Below are positions 43,456 to 54,147 of a DNA stretch of 64,000 nucleotides, in pieces. Every line of letters starts with the position of its first letter. Position 1 is the stretch's first letter. This DNA is from Bacillota bacterium (GTDB lineage: Bacteria > Bacillota > Dethiobacteria > DTU022): contig JAUWPV010000001.1 of NCBI GenBank assembly GCA_030611385.1, positions 98,299 to 162,298 of the forward strand, written 5' to 3'. The notes under the pieces were generated by a model. It searched no databases. It was not told where the DNA came from and saw only the letters and a list, made by a program, of their open reading frames with translations. The position numbers and the translations under genes are program-made.

Positions 43456-45087
43456 TTGTTCAGCAGTAACTCCTCCTTTGTCAAGGGAGCAGCAATTCTG
43501 GCCGTTGCCGGTATTTCGGCCCGGGTCATCGGGGCCGGTTTCCGCATTGTCCTGGCAGCTATTCTTGGGGACGAAGGGATCGGTCTTTACCAGTATGCTT
43601 ATCCGATCTACACCACCCTTCTGGTTATATCAACTGCCGGTATACCGGTTGCACTTTCGAAAATTATGGCAGAGAAGATTGCCCTTAAAGATTACCGTGA
43701 AGCGTTCAGGGTTTTTCGAATCGCTTTTTTTCTTCTCACCCTGAGTGGTCTGGTGATTACCCTGATACTTTTTTGGGGAGCAGAGTATATTGCTCTGTCA
43801 GTAGTCAAAGATCTCAAAGCAGTTTATCCGATCATGGCTATAGCACCGGCTATATTTTTTGTAACGGTTATGGCCTCGCTTCGTGGGTTCTTCCAGGGAC
43901 AGCAGAATATGGCGCCGACTGCGGCTTCGCAGTTACTTGAACAGCTGGCCAGGGTTGGTATTTCGATTTACCTGGTGGTTACCCTGCTGCCGGCAGGGCT
44001 TGAGTTTGCTGCTGCCGGAGCGACATCCGGGGCTGCGGCGGGGGGATTGGCCGGCTTGTTAATGCTGGCTCTTCTTTACTGGCGGAAACGGTACCAGTTT
44101 AAAAGTTTGGCCGCACAGCAACAGGAACACAATCCTGACCCGATCGGTCGCATCATCGGTCGTATCTTCAGTCTGGCCATACCGGTGACCATCGGCGGCC
44201 TGGTCATTCCGCTGATTACCCTGATTGACCTGGCGGTGGTACCGCGGCAACTGCAGGCCGCCGGTTTCGACCTGGAAACAGCACGGGCGCTTTACGGGCA
44301 GCTGACCGGCATGGCTGGTTCGGTTGTCTATTTTCCCAATGTTATTGCGCTTGCTTTAAGTATAAGCCTGGTTCCGGCGATCTCTGAAGCCTTTGCTCTA
44401 CAGAACAAAATTCTGATCCAAAGTAGAGCTGCTATCGCTATAAAACTGACTGTTCTCTTTTCTCTCCCTTCTGCTCTTGGCCTCTTCCTGCTGGCTGAGC
44501 CAATCACGGTCCTTCTCTTTAACAATGCTGCCGCCGGTTATTCTCTGGCTTACATGTCCTGGTCGGTAATTCCGCTTTGTCTATATGTGACTACGACCGG
44601 TCTAATCCAGGGCCTGGGCAGGCCAATCACCCCGGCCCTGAATATGTTCTACGGTGGTCTAGTCAAGACTATTCTGGCCTGGTTCCTGACCGCTATCCCT
44701 GAATTAAATGTTGGTGGCGCTGCTTTGGCCTCGGTTGTAGGCATCGGAGTGGCAGCGGCTTTAAATCTTTATCATGTTTCACGTTTTACCGACTGGCGTG
44801 GAGGTCTTCGTGAACTGATTTTATTACCCGGTTTGGCTGTAGCGGCTATGTCAGTTGTTGTTTATTTAACTTATGAAGTGGTTAGCCGTTTTACCGAATC
44901 CTATCTATCTGCAGGCCGTCAAAACGGCCTGGCTACCCTGACAGCAATACTTATTGGTATACTTATTTACGGAGTGGTTCTTCTCTTATCAGGTGGATTG
45001 CAAAGAAGTGAACTGCTCATGATTCCGGTATTAGGCCCGCGCCTGGCAAACCTTGCCGGACGCATCAGGTTGAATCGTATCTCTTAG
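43456..45087 (+). CDS. MOP-family polysaccharide flippase (SpoVB/YabM-like)
   Basis: This 543-residue membrane protein has about 14 helices. The N-terminal pattern FVKGAAILAVAGISARVIGAGFRIVLAAILGDEGIGLYQYAYPIY is that of the SpoVB/MurJ-like group (in parts). Such proteins flip lipid-linked cell-wall precursors. In Bacillus the gene here is yabM, between spoVT and yabN, and this one holds the same place. With other sporulation genes absent, a vegetative envelope role is more likely. TTG at 43456 follows AAGAAGG. Confidence 0.88.
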   Translation: MFSSNSSFVKGAAILAVAGISARVIGAGFRIVLAAILGDEGIGLYQYAYPIYTTLLVISTAGIPVALSKIMAEKIALKDYREAFRVFRIAFFLLTLSGLVITLILFWGAEYIALSVVKDLKAVYPIMAIAPAIFFVTVMASLRGFFQGQQNMAPTAASQLLEQLARVGISIYLVVTLLPAGLEFAAAGATSGAAAGGLAGLLMLALLYWRKRYQFKSLAAQQQEHNPDPIGRIIGRIFSLAIPVTIGGLVIPLITLIDLAVVPRQLQAAGFDLETARALYGQLTGMAGSVVYFPNVIALALSISLVPAISEAFALQNKILIQSRAAIAIKLTVLFSLPSALGLFLLAEPITVLLFNNAAAGYSLAYMSWSVIPLCLYVTTTGLIQGLGRPITPALNMFYGGLVKTILAWFLTAIPELNVGGAALASVVGIGVAAALNLYHVSRFTDWRGGLRELILLPGLAVAAMSVVVYLTYEVVSRFTESYLSAGRQNGLATLTAILIGILIYGVVLLLSGGLQRSELLMIPVLGPRLANLAGRIRLNRIS

Positions 45088-45102
45088 GGACAGGGAGAAC
45101 AG

Positions 45103-46557
45103 ATGAGTAAAATTATAGTTATAGGGCTCGGGCCCGGTAGCCCGAAACATGTAACCAGCGAAGCGCTGCGGCACCTGAGCGCTAAACGACCGATATTCTT
45201 TCGCACCATGAAACATCCGGCTGCTCGCTATTATGCCGCCGTCTGCAAAAAAACTTATTCGTTTGATCACCTCTATGAGCAGAGTAGTGATTTTGAGCAG
45301 GTTTACCGAACCATTATCATAAAACTGACCAGAGCAGCTAAACATTATGGCACGGTTTGCTATGCTGTTCCCGGTCATCCGTCTGTCGGTGAAGCGACAG
45401 TGGAGCGGCTTGGTAATATATGCCCCCGGCTCGGGATTCAGCTGCAGATCGTTGAAGGATTAAGTTTCCTTGAACCCATGCTCAGTTTTCTGAAGATAGA
45501 TCTCCTGGACGGAGTAACAGTTTACGATGCCCTCATTCTTGATCGCTTAAAAGAACCATGTCGTAATCATCTGGTGATTGCCCAGGTTTACAACCGTTTT
45601 TTGGCTTCCCGGGTTAAATTGAAGCTACTGGAGCTTTATGATTCGGATTATCCGGTTATTGCGGTAAGAGCAGCCGGAATGCCACAGCAGCTCACCATGG
45701 AAGTACCCCTTCATGCCCTTGATCACAGGGCATTCTTTAATCACTATACAACGATCTATCTGCCACCATCGAAGGCTGGTAGTATCGGCGACTTGATCGA
45801 GATCATGGCTAAATTGCGCTCCACATATGGTTGCCCCTGGGACAGAGAGCAGACGCACCAGAGTTTGAGACAGTACCTGATTGAAGAAGCCTATGAGGTT
45901 GTTGCCGCTATTGACTCAGTGAGCGATAGTTCACTTCGTGAAGAGTTGGGTGATCTGTTGCTGCAGGTCATTTTTCACAGCCAGATTGCCGGGGAGGAAA
46001 ACCGTTTTGACTTTACCGGTGTTGTCGATACCCTTAAGGAGAAATTAATTCGGCGACATCCCCATGTTTTTGGAAACGAGAAGGCAGTTGATGCATCTCA
46101 GGTTAAGGTGCTTTGGGAACAGATCAAAGCGGAGGAGAAAAATGAAGAGAATAATTCAGCTGTACTTTCTGTTGATTATACGCTTCCTGCCCTGCTCAGG
46201 GCATATAAACTTCAGAAAAGCGCAGCTGGGGTCGGTTTTGATTGGCCTTGTATAAAGGGACCTTTGGATAAGGCCAGGGAAGAGTTGCTAGAGCTTGAGG
46301 AGGCCTGTATGAATGAAGACCGGATGTCAATTGAAGAAGAATTTGGGGATTACCTTTTTACCGTGGTCAATTTGGCCCGATTCCTGGGAGTTAATCCTGA
46401 AATGGCTCTTGGTAAAGCAATATTGAAATTTATTGATCGCTTTCAATATATAACGAGACAGGTTGAACAAACCGGTCGTCCGTTTTCTTCATTTTCACTT
46501 GGAGAATTGGATCAGTGGTGGGAAGAAGCTAAAAAAATAAGGAAAATAAGCAAATAA
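45103..46557 (+). CDS. mazG: bifunctional methylase-like/MazG nucleotide pyrophosphohydrolase
   Basis: This 484-residue protein is YabN-like. The first 220 residues form a tetrapyrrole-methylase-type domain (IIVIGLGPGSPKHVTSEALRHL). The rest is MazG, which hydrolyses noncanonical nucleoside triphosphates. Its first catalytic helix set is YGCPWDREQTHQSLRQYLIEEAYE and EELGDLLLQVIFHS; the second, degenerate half has EEFGDYLFTVVNLARFL. It lies between the flippase gene and hup, as in Bacillus. Confidence 0.93.
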   Translation: MSKIIVIGLGPGSPKHVTSEALRHLSAKRPIFFRTMKHPAARYYAAVCKKTYSFDHLYEQSSDFEQVYRTIIIKLTRAAKHYGTVCYAVPGHPSVGEATVERLGNICPRLGIQLQIVEGLSFLEPMLSFLKIDLLDGVTVYDALILDRLKEPCRNHLVIAQVYNRFLASRVKLKLLELYDSDYPVIAVRAAGMPQQLTMEVPLHALDHRAFFNHYTTIYLPPSKAGSIGDLIEIMAKLRSTYGCPWDREQTHQSLRQYLIEEAYEVVAAIDSVSDSSLREELGDLLLQVIFHSQIAGEENRFDFTGVVDTLKEKLIRRHPHVFGNEKAVDASQVKVLWEQIKAEEKNEENNSAVLSVDYTLPALLRAYKLQKSAAGVGFDWPCIKGPLDKAREELLELEEACMNEDRMSIEEEFGDYLFTVVNLARFLGVNPEMALGKAILKFIDRFQYITRQVEQTGRPFSSFSLGELDQWWEEAKKIRKISK

Positions 46558-46635
46558 AGAAGGAATCTTCAAAACAAAAGCGAATAGGTCAAACTATCAA
46601 GAGTGTCAAATCAATTATGAGGAGGATTTTGCGCA

Positions 46636-46908
46636 GTGAATAAGTCTGAATTGTTAGATCTGGTTGCCGAGAAGACGGGAATGTCTAAAAAAGATAGTGA
46701 TCAGGCAGTAAAAGCAGTTCTGGAAAGCATTACTGATGGCTTGGTTCGTGGCGATAAGGTTCAATTAGTTGGTTTCGGTACTTTTGAAGTTCGCAACCGT
46801 AAGGCAAGAGAAGGACGCAACCCAGCTACAGGAGAGAAAATAAAAATTAATGCTCTTAGATGCCCGGCATTTAAACCAGGAAAAGCGCTTAAAGAGAAAG
46901 TAAAATAA
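46636..46908 (+). CDS. hup: HU-family DNA-binding protein
   Basis: This is a 90-residue histone-like protein. It starts NKSELLDLVAEKTGMSKKDSDQAV and has the arm region FEVRNRKAREGRNPATGEKI and KINALRCPAFKPGKALKE. It bends DNA and compacts the nucleoid. GTG at 46636 follows GAGGAGG at nine bases. In Bacillus the S4 gene yabO and sporulation genes yabP and yabQ lie nearby; here hup is followed by divIC. Confidence 0.95.
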   Translation: MNKSELLDLVAEKTGMSKKDSDQAVKAVLESITDGLVRGDKVQLVGFGTFEVRNRKAREGRNPATGEKIKINALRCPAFKPGKALKEKVK

Positions 46909-46960
46909 AACAAGTTCATTAAAGACCATAATTACCATGGAAATTTCTTATATTCCTCGT

Positions 46961-46983
46961 CCCCTCGCTAAGGGGATTTTTTT
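46961..46983 (+). terminator. rho-independent terminator of hup
   Basis: The short stem CCCCT / AGGGG with loop CGCTA is followed by ATTTTTTT. Confidence 0.8.
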
Positions 46984-46995
46984 CCAGGCAGAGGG

Positions 46996-47391
46996 ATGAG
47001 GTTCAGCTACAGAAAATTTAACATAATTGAATTATCCTTGATTGTTGTGGTTATGATGAAAAATAAATATCAGCAACGAAAAGATGTGATTTCAAGTTTC
47101 CCCCGGCGCCGCCGAAGGGCTAGTTATGATGTGTACAGATTGGTGAGTGCGATTGGTGGTTTATTTATCTGTGGCCTGCTGGTAATCATCGGTGCCCAGT
47201 ATCTTCAACAGATTCGGACAAAACAGGAACTGGCAGATTTCGAAACCCGGATCTTGAAAAATAAAGCCCGCCAGGTATCTATCGAAGCGGAACTCGATCG
47301 GTTGCAAGATCCAGACTATATTGAGATAATGGCCCGGGAGAGGCTCGGTCTGGTAAAACCAGGTGAAATTATCTTTCAGATAGAGGATTGA
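46996..47391 (+). CDS. divIC: septum formation initiator, DivIC/FtsB family
   Basis: This is a cell-division protein of 131 residues with a basic cytosolic N-terminus (SFPRRRRRASYDVYRL), one membrane helix (about 49-68) and a coiled coil (about 72-106). It ends in the family motif YIEIMARERLGLVKPGEIIF. The start is uncertain: ATG at 46996 comes right after the hup terminator with a weak ribosome site; ATG at 47053 or 47056 gives a more usual N-terminus. It partners FtsL and DivIB at the septum. The yabR promoter overlaps its stop. Confidence 0.88.
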   Translation: MRFSYRKFNIIELSLIVVVMMKNKYQQRKDVISSFPRRRRRASYDVYRLVSAIGGLFICGLLVIIGAQYLQQIRTKQELADFETRILKNKARQVSIEAELDRLQDPDYIEIMARERLGLVKPGEIIFQIED

Positions 47392-47415
47392 CAATAATAC
47401 TATAAAAGCTATAAT
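47388..47415 (+). promoter_or_regulatory. consensus sigma-A promoter of yabR
   Basis: TTGACA, 16 bases, TATAAT. The TTGACA overlaps the divIC stop codon. The predicted start is near 47422. Confidence 0.85.
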
Positions 47416-47457
47416 ATCATTAGTCTCGAAGTGATTTTACTCAAGGAGGAGTTTTTC

Positions 47458-47871
47458 ATCAAGAAAGAGGTTGTGGTTGGTAGTATTTTGGAGGGAGTGA
47501 TTACCGGCATCACAAAATTCGGAGCTTTTGTCGAGTTGCCAGGAGGAATTACGGGACTCGTGCATATATCCGAGATTGCGGATGAGTATGTAAAAGATAT
47601 TCATGATTTATTTAAGAAAGCAGATCAGGTTAAGGTCAAGGTTCTCACTGTTGAAAATAACGGTAAAATCGGTCTTTCTATCCGTCAGGCTGTTGAAGGG
47701 TTCTCTCCTAATAAGAGAGGTAGCAATCACAAGATGGTGGCAGTGAATAAAGCTTCTTTTGAAGATAAAATGAATCGCTTCCTCAAAGACAGTGATGAGC
47801 GGTTGCTTGATCTAAAGCGTAATACAGAATCTAAAAGAGGCGGCCGCGGTTCTTTTCGTGAAGCTTTTTAG
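47458..47871 (+). CDS. yabR: S1 RNA-binding domain protein, YabR-like, apparent ATC start
   Basis: This is a 137-residue protein with one S1 domain: KEVVVGSILEGVITGITKFGAFVELPGG and TGLVHISEIADEYV, then a basic tail. Bacillus YabR begins a few residues before the same glycine-serine strand. The only in-frame standard start upstream is GTG at 47431, about nine bases after the predicted transcript start and with no ribosome site. A strong AAGGAGG sits inside that frame at 47443-47449, ideally spaced from ATC at 47458. Initiation at ATC (or a mutated ATG) is therefore likely. The protein probably binds the ribosome or mRNA. Confidence 0.88.
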   Translation: MKKEVVVGSILEGVITGITKFGAFVELPGGITGLVHISEIADEYVKDIHDLFKKADQVKVKVLTVENNGKIGLSIRQAVEGFSPNKRGSNHKMVAVNKASFEDKMNRFLKDSDERLLDLKRNTESKRGGRGSFREAF

Positions 47872-47904
47872 ATAAAGGCTATCGCAATATTATTGATCGA
47901 AAGG

Positions 47905-47928
47905 CACTCTGGTTCAGGGTGTTTTTTT
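47905..47928 (+). terminator. rho-independent terminator of yabR
   Basis: The stem CACTCT / AGGGTG (one G-T pair) with a five-base loop is followed by TTTTTTT. The spoIIE gene that lies here in Bacillus is absent. Confidence 0.7.
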
Positions 47929-47961
47929 ATCTTTATTCTGTTCAGGTTGTGATTACTGCCG

Positions 47962-49383
47962 ATGCAGCTGGAAAAAGTAAGACATTTTATAATAAAGAAC
48001 CGCCTCTTCAAGAATGGAGACGCGATTGTTGTTGCTGTGTCCGGCGGTCCAGACTCGTTGTGCTTGCTACACTTGCTCCATACATTGTCGGTCGAATTTA
48101 AGTTTAAGCTGGTAGTGGCTCACTTAAATCACTGCCTCCGACCGGAAGCCCAACAGGAAGCGATCGGAGTTGGTAAGATTGCCTCGGCATGGTCACTGCC
48201 ATTTGAAACAAAGGCAGTGGATATTCGAAGCTATAAAAAAGAATATGGGCTCTCGGAAGAGGAAGCCGGGCGCCGGGCACGATATTGTTTTCTGTTCGAC
48301 ATTGCCCGTAAATACAGGGCTACCAGGATAGCTCTCGGCCATCATCTCGATGATCAAGCGGAAACGGTCTTGCTAAATGTACTTCGGGGTACCGGTGTCG
48401 ATGGTCTGGCCGGCATGTTGCCTGAGAGTACCCGGGGTGGGATTAAGTTGGTCAGGCCGTTGCTTTGCCTGAGACGTTCCGAAATTGAGGCGTACTGTTT
48501 TGATAATAACGTTCACCCTTTTACAGACAGCAGCAACCTGGAAACCGATTATACCCGAAATAAGCTGCGACTCGATCTGATTCCGCAGTTGGAGCAAAGC
48601 TATAATCCACGGATCAGAGAGGCACTGTTTAGCCTGGCTTCGCTAGCGGCTGATGATCGAATATTTTTAAAAAGTCTGGCCAAAACGATATTTTTTAACA
48701 TAGCCCGTGTCGGCAGAAAAGAAACGCATCTGGATCAACAGCTTTTAGTGACGTTACCCCCGGCTTTGCGCGGAAGGGTTTTACGGTTTGCTCTGAAAAA
48801 ATATATTTCGGTAAATAAAATCAACCGCCTGCATATTGATCAACTGCTTGATTTGGCAGAAAAAGGCCAGACCGGGAAACAGCTTACTCTACCCGGTAGT
48901 GTAAGGGCCTACTGCTCTTATGGTCGCTTGTTTTTAACCGGTCAGCTGCGCTGGCCGGAGCATAAAGAGATTGCAGTTAGACCAATAAAAATTCCCGGTA
49001 AGACCTTACTGCCGGGCGGAACCTGTATTACTGCCCGTATTATCAAGACAACGGAATTGAATTGGCCACCTTCTTCATACCAAGCCTGCATCGATTATGA
49101 TTTAATTCCTTCAGGTTCTCTATCATATCGCTTTCGTTGGACGGGAGCCCGATTTTATCCGCAGGGAGCGCCAGGCAGTAAAAAGCTAAAAGAGTTTTTA
49201 ATTGATCAAAAAGTTCCGTATTGCCGTCGTGATACGCTGCCTCTGGTAACGGTGGGTACAGAGATTATCTGGGTTACCGGAATAAGAGCTGCCCATCCTT
49301 ACCGTGTAACTGACCAAACCAGGCAGGTCTTACTCCTGGAATACAAAGTTCGTAAACGCAAGACTACAGCATACGGCAAATAG
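47962..49383 (+). CDS. tilS: tRNA(Ile)-lysidine synthase
   Basis: This enzyme makes lysidine at C34 of tRNA-Ile(CAU). The 473-residue protein has the PP-loop VAVSGGPDSLCLLHLL, the conserved AHLNHCLRPEA and GHHLDDQAETVLLNVLRGTG, and NLETDYTRNKLRLDLIPQLE. The C-terminal tRNA-binding domain includes FRWTGARFYPQGAPGSKKLKEF (in parts). It lies before hpt and ftsH, the conserved order. ATG at 47962 has only a weak ribosome site. Confidence 0.94.
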   Translation: MQLEKVRHFIIKNRLFKNGDAIVVAVSGGPDSLCLLHLLHTLSVEFKFKLVVAHLNHCLRPEAQQEAIGVGKIASAWSLPFETKAVDIRSYKKEYGLSEEEAGRRARYCFLFDIARKYRATRIALGHHLDDQAETVLLNVLRGTGVDGLAGMLPESTRGGIKLVRPLLCLRRSEIEAYCFDNNVHPFTDSSNLETDYTRNKLRLDLIPQLEQSYNPRIREALFSLASLAADDRIFLKSLAKTIFFNIARVGRKETHLDQQLLVTLPPALRGRVLRFALKKYISVNKINRLHIDQLLDLAEKGQTGKQLTLPGSVRAYCSYGRLFLTGQLRWPEHKEIAVRPIKIPGKTLLPGGTCITARIIKTTELNWPPSSYQACIDYDLIPSGSLSYRFRWTGARFYPQGAPGSKKLKEFLIDQKVPYCRRDTLPLVTVGTEIIWVTGIRAAHPYRVTDQTRQVLLLEYKVRKRKTTAYGK

Positions 49384-49420
49384 TTTCCAGGGGATATTAA
49401 ATAGATGGAGGTGGTCCATA

Positions 49421-49945
49421 ATGACAGATGAAAAACTTGAAGTTATGCTTACAGCTGAACAGATTGGAAACAGAATCAGGGAACTGGCCGCACAAATCTC
49501 TAAAGATTATCAAGGTAAAAATCCTTTGTTAATCGGTGTGCTGAAGGGAGCGGTTATATTTTTAAGTGATTTGATCCGTCAAATCGAAGTGCCGGTGGAG
49601 ATTGACTTTATGGCTGTTTCCAGCTATGGTGTCGATACCGACTCCTCAGGTGTGGTTCGTATTCTGAAAGATCTCGAACAGAGTATTCAGGGTAAAGATG
49701 TATTGATAGTTGAAGATATTGTAGATACCGGGCTGACTTTAAACTATCTTCGCGAAAACCTGATCACCCGCCAACCGAAGACCCTAAAAGTAATTACCCT
49801 GCTAGACAAACCTGATCGCCGAAAGGTGCCATTTGAACCTGATTACTGTGGTTTTATAATTCCGGATCGCTTTGTAATCGGTTACGGTCTGGATTACGGT
49901 GAAGACTATCGCCATCTGGCTGATTTATGTATCCTCAATCCATAA
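49421..49945 (+). CDS. hpt: hypoxanthine phosphoribosyltransferase
   Basis: This salvage enzyme makes IMP and GMP. The 174-residue protein has IGVLKGAVIFLSDLIRQI, the PRPP loop VLIVEDIVDTGLTLNYL and the C-terminal PDYCGFIIPDRFVIGYGLDYGEDYRHL (in parts). ATG at 49421 follows ATGGAGGTGG. tilS-hpt-ftsH is a conserved trio. Confidence 0.96.
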   Translation: MTDEKLEVMLTAEQIGNRIRELAAQISKDYQGKNPLLIGVLKGAVIFLSDLIRQIEVPVEIDFMAVSSYGVDTDSSGVVRILKDLEQSIQGKDVLIVEDIVDTGLTLNYLRENLITRQPKTLKVITLLDKPDRRKVPFEPDYCGFIIPDRFVIGYGLDYGEDYRHLADLCILNP

Positions 49946-50084
49946 CAGATCGCAGATAGATGAAATATTCCTGGGAACCGACCCTGTGCTTTTTGAATAC
50001 AGCCCGGTTATATTGCTTAAGCCTTTACTGTATGTTAGAATTAGCTTCAGGTTTTAAGGGTTATAATGGAGAGGAGGAAACTAC

Positions 50085-52094
<2,010 letters not shown>

Positions 52095-52096
52095 AG

Positions 52097-52117
52097 GAGC
52101 CTGCGGGCTCTTTTTTT
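52097..52117 (+). terminator. rho-independent terminator of ftsH
   Basis: The stem GAGCC / GGCTC with loop TGCG is followed by seven T. Confidence 0.85.
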
Positions 52118-52123
52118 ATAATA

Positions 52124-52951
52124 TTAACCACTTATTCTGGCCAGAAAACGAGCGGCGTTGTCGTAAAAGAATTTTTTGTAGATATCGCCGGGGAGCTCCA
52201 AATCAAGAATACGGCTGATGCCATTTTGCAAAGGTTCGAGGATGAAGGGAAAATCACTGCCGTAGATTATCCGGTCGGGATAAGCAAGGATTGTGCGGAC
52301 AATATCATCCAGGGGAGTAGTGACAATCTGGTTCTGAAAGATAAAAGCGGTATCGAGGAAGAGGCCTTCGTATTCATTGAGCAGTTCACTGTAAGCAGGA
52401 AGATCGTTTAATCCTAGGTGCGGGATGATCAAGTTTAAATCGGGGAAACGTTTCAGCAGGTTGGCCACATAATTGACCCCGAGATGTTCTTTAGCAGGCT
52501 GAGGAAAACTGCCGGAGTGAATGATAATTCCCTTTGAGCGTTCAGTCAATGCTTTATAAAGGGGATCTAGTCTTTTGTCGTCAGGACGGCATTGCTGAAC
52601 CAGGCAGTGCAATTTCATTCCTAAAAATCCGAATTGGTCAAGGCACTCGGTTATCACGTGTTCGAGGTCTTGATCCAAGGGATGGATTGCTCCAAATGGT
52701 ATAAGCAGGGGGTGTTTTGTGCAATAATCGGCCAGCCAGCAATTAAGCGATCGTGAGAGGCCGGGTTTGTGAGTGTAAGCCAGAGTGAACGCCCGATCTA
52801 CTCCCTGTTCTTTCAGTTTTTGGAGTAAGCGGTCCGGATTGGTTGGAAAAGACAGTGCCCAACCGTAGTGCTTCGCGAAATAGGTGAAGATAGCCTTCAT
52901 CATCTTTTCCGGAAAAATATGAACATGACTGTCGATAAAAAGAGCGGGCAT
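52124..52951 (-). CDS. amidohydrolase-family TIM-barrel protein
   Basis: This is a 275-residue metal-dependent hydrolase of the amidohydrolase-2 group. It begins LFIDSHVHIFPEK with the HxH metal site. Further ligands are in the His of GIIIHSGSFPQP, LNLIIPHLGLNDL and the Asp of IIYGSDFPFILEP. The group includes decarboxylases and lactonases; the substrate here is unknown. It is convergent with ftsH and stands alone. Confidence 0.82.
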   Translation of the reverse strand: MPALFIDSHVHIFPEKMMKAIFTYFAKHYGWALSFPTNPDRLLQKLKEQGVDRAFTLAYTHKPGLSRSLNCWLADYCTKHPLLIPFGAIHPLDQDLEHVITECLDQFGFLGMKLHCLVQQCRPDDKRLDPLYKALTERSKGIIIHSGSFPQPAKEHLGVNYVANLLKRFPDLNLIIPHLGLNDLPAYSELLNEYEGLFLDTAFIFQNQIVTTPLDDIVRTILAYPDRIIYGSDFPFILEPLQNGISRILDLELPGDIYKKFFYDNAARFLARISG

Positions 52952-53075
52952 ATTAGATGAGTTTATCAGAGTGGTGGTAATCCTTTCGTTTTGCTTTTTT
53001 AACCTACGACTACTTTATTCTGACTTATGGACATAATCCTTAGTTAAATTATATCAGGTAGGAGAGTGAACGGCT

Positions 53076-54035
53076 ATGGTTTCTGGTTTAACTGATATCC
53101 AGGGTATCAAGGTCGGAATTGCCACTAACCTGAAGGCCGTTACCGGCGTAACTGTAGTCCTGGCTGAAGACGGTGCACGTGCTGGAATCGAGGTGCGTGG
53201 TTCAGCTCCGGGTACCAGGGAAACTGATTTGCTGCGTCCAGGCCAGCTGGTTGAGGAAGTTCAGGCAATTGTTCTTGCCGGCGGGAGCGCCTTTGGTCTT
53301 GATGCCGCATCCGGTGTGGTCAAATATCTTGAGGAAAAAAGCTGTGGTTTTTCAGTTGGTCATTTTACAGTGCCGATCGTACCAGCAGCCGTTTTATTCG
53401 ACCTCTTTATCGGTGACGGTTGCATCCGCCCCGATGCGGCAATGGGTTACCAGGCCTGTCTTGCTGCTTCAGCAGGTCCTGTTCCCGAAGGCTCGGTTGG
53501 CGCTGGCTGCGGGGCTGTTGTAGGTAAAATCCGTGGTATGATGCAGGCTGTTAAATCAGGCCAGGGTTCGGCAGCCTTATGCAAGGGCGATCTGATAGTT
53601 GCTGCCCTGGTAGTGGTAAATGCGTTTGGCGATATTTTCGATCGCGAAGGCAGTCTGCTATCCGGGCCGCGTAATCCAGAAACAGGGTTAATGGAGAAAA
53701 CAGCAGAGTTGCTGTTAGAAAATAATCTTACCGGATTCTCTGGTAATACAACATTAGGAGTGGTAGCTACAAATGCTGGTTTAAATAGCACAGCCTTGAC
53801 CAAGGTTTGCCAGCTTGCTCATGATGGTCTGGCCCGCTCAATCTGGCCCGTGCATACCATGTGGGATGGAGACACTATCTTTGCCCTGTCAAAGGGTAAT
53901 GTGCAAGCTGACATTAATCTTATCGGCTTGATGGCGGCAGAAGTGGTGGCTTTGGCGGTGGAAAGGGCAGCCCTGACAGCAAATTCTCTTGGCGGTATTC
54001 CGGCTGCCAGAGATCTGGAGATAAAAAATAAGTGA
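53076..54035 (+). CDS. P1-family (DmpA-like) peptidase
   Basis: This 319-residue protein is of the S58/DmpA group of N-terminal nucleophile aminopeptidases that self-cleave. It begins GLTDIQGIKVGIATNLKAVTGVTVVL and has VLAGGSAFGLDAASGVVKYLEE. The autocleavage region is NTTLGVVATNAGLN. Residues TMWDGDTIFALSKG are also typical. It may act on D-amino-acid amides or beta-peptides; the substrate is unknown. ATG at 53076 follows GTAGGAGAG. Confidence 0.88.
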   Translation: MVSGLTDIQGIKVGIATNLKAVTGVTVVLAEDGARAGIEVRGSAPGTRETDLLRPGQLVEEVQAIVLAGGSAFGLDAASGVVKYLEEKSCGFSVGHFTVPIVPAAVLFDLFIGDGCIRPDAAMGYQACLAASAGPVPEGSVGAGCGAVVGKIRGMMQAVKSGQGSAALCKGDLIVAALVVVNAFGDIFDREGSLLSGPRNPETGLMEKTAELLLENNLTGFSGNTTLGVVATNAGLNSTALTKVCQLAHDGLARSIWPVHTMWDGDTIFALSKGNVQADINLIGLMAAEVVALAVERAALTANSLGGIPAARDLEIKNK

Positions 54036-54147
54036 AAATTTGAACATTACTGCAGGAATTAGATCATTTGTGTTGAAGGAAATAATTTGTCTGCGTAAAA
54101 ATGTAGGAAGTTAGGATAATTTTTAAAATATTAAGGAGGTAGTATTA

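Noticed and set aside
53036-54147. A tetrahydrofolate riboswitch or other leader before fhs
   Set aside because: The 110-base spacer before fhs shows no stable conserved stems.
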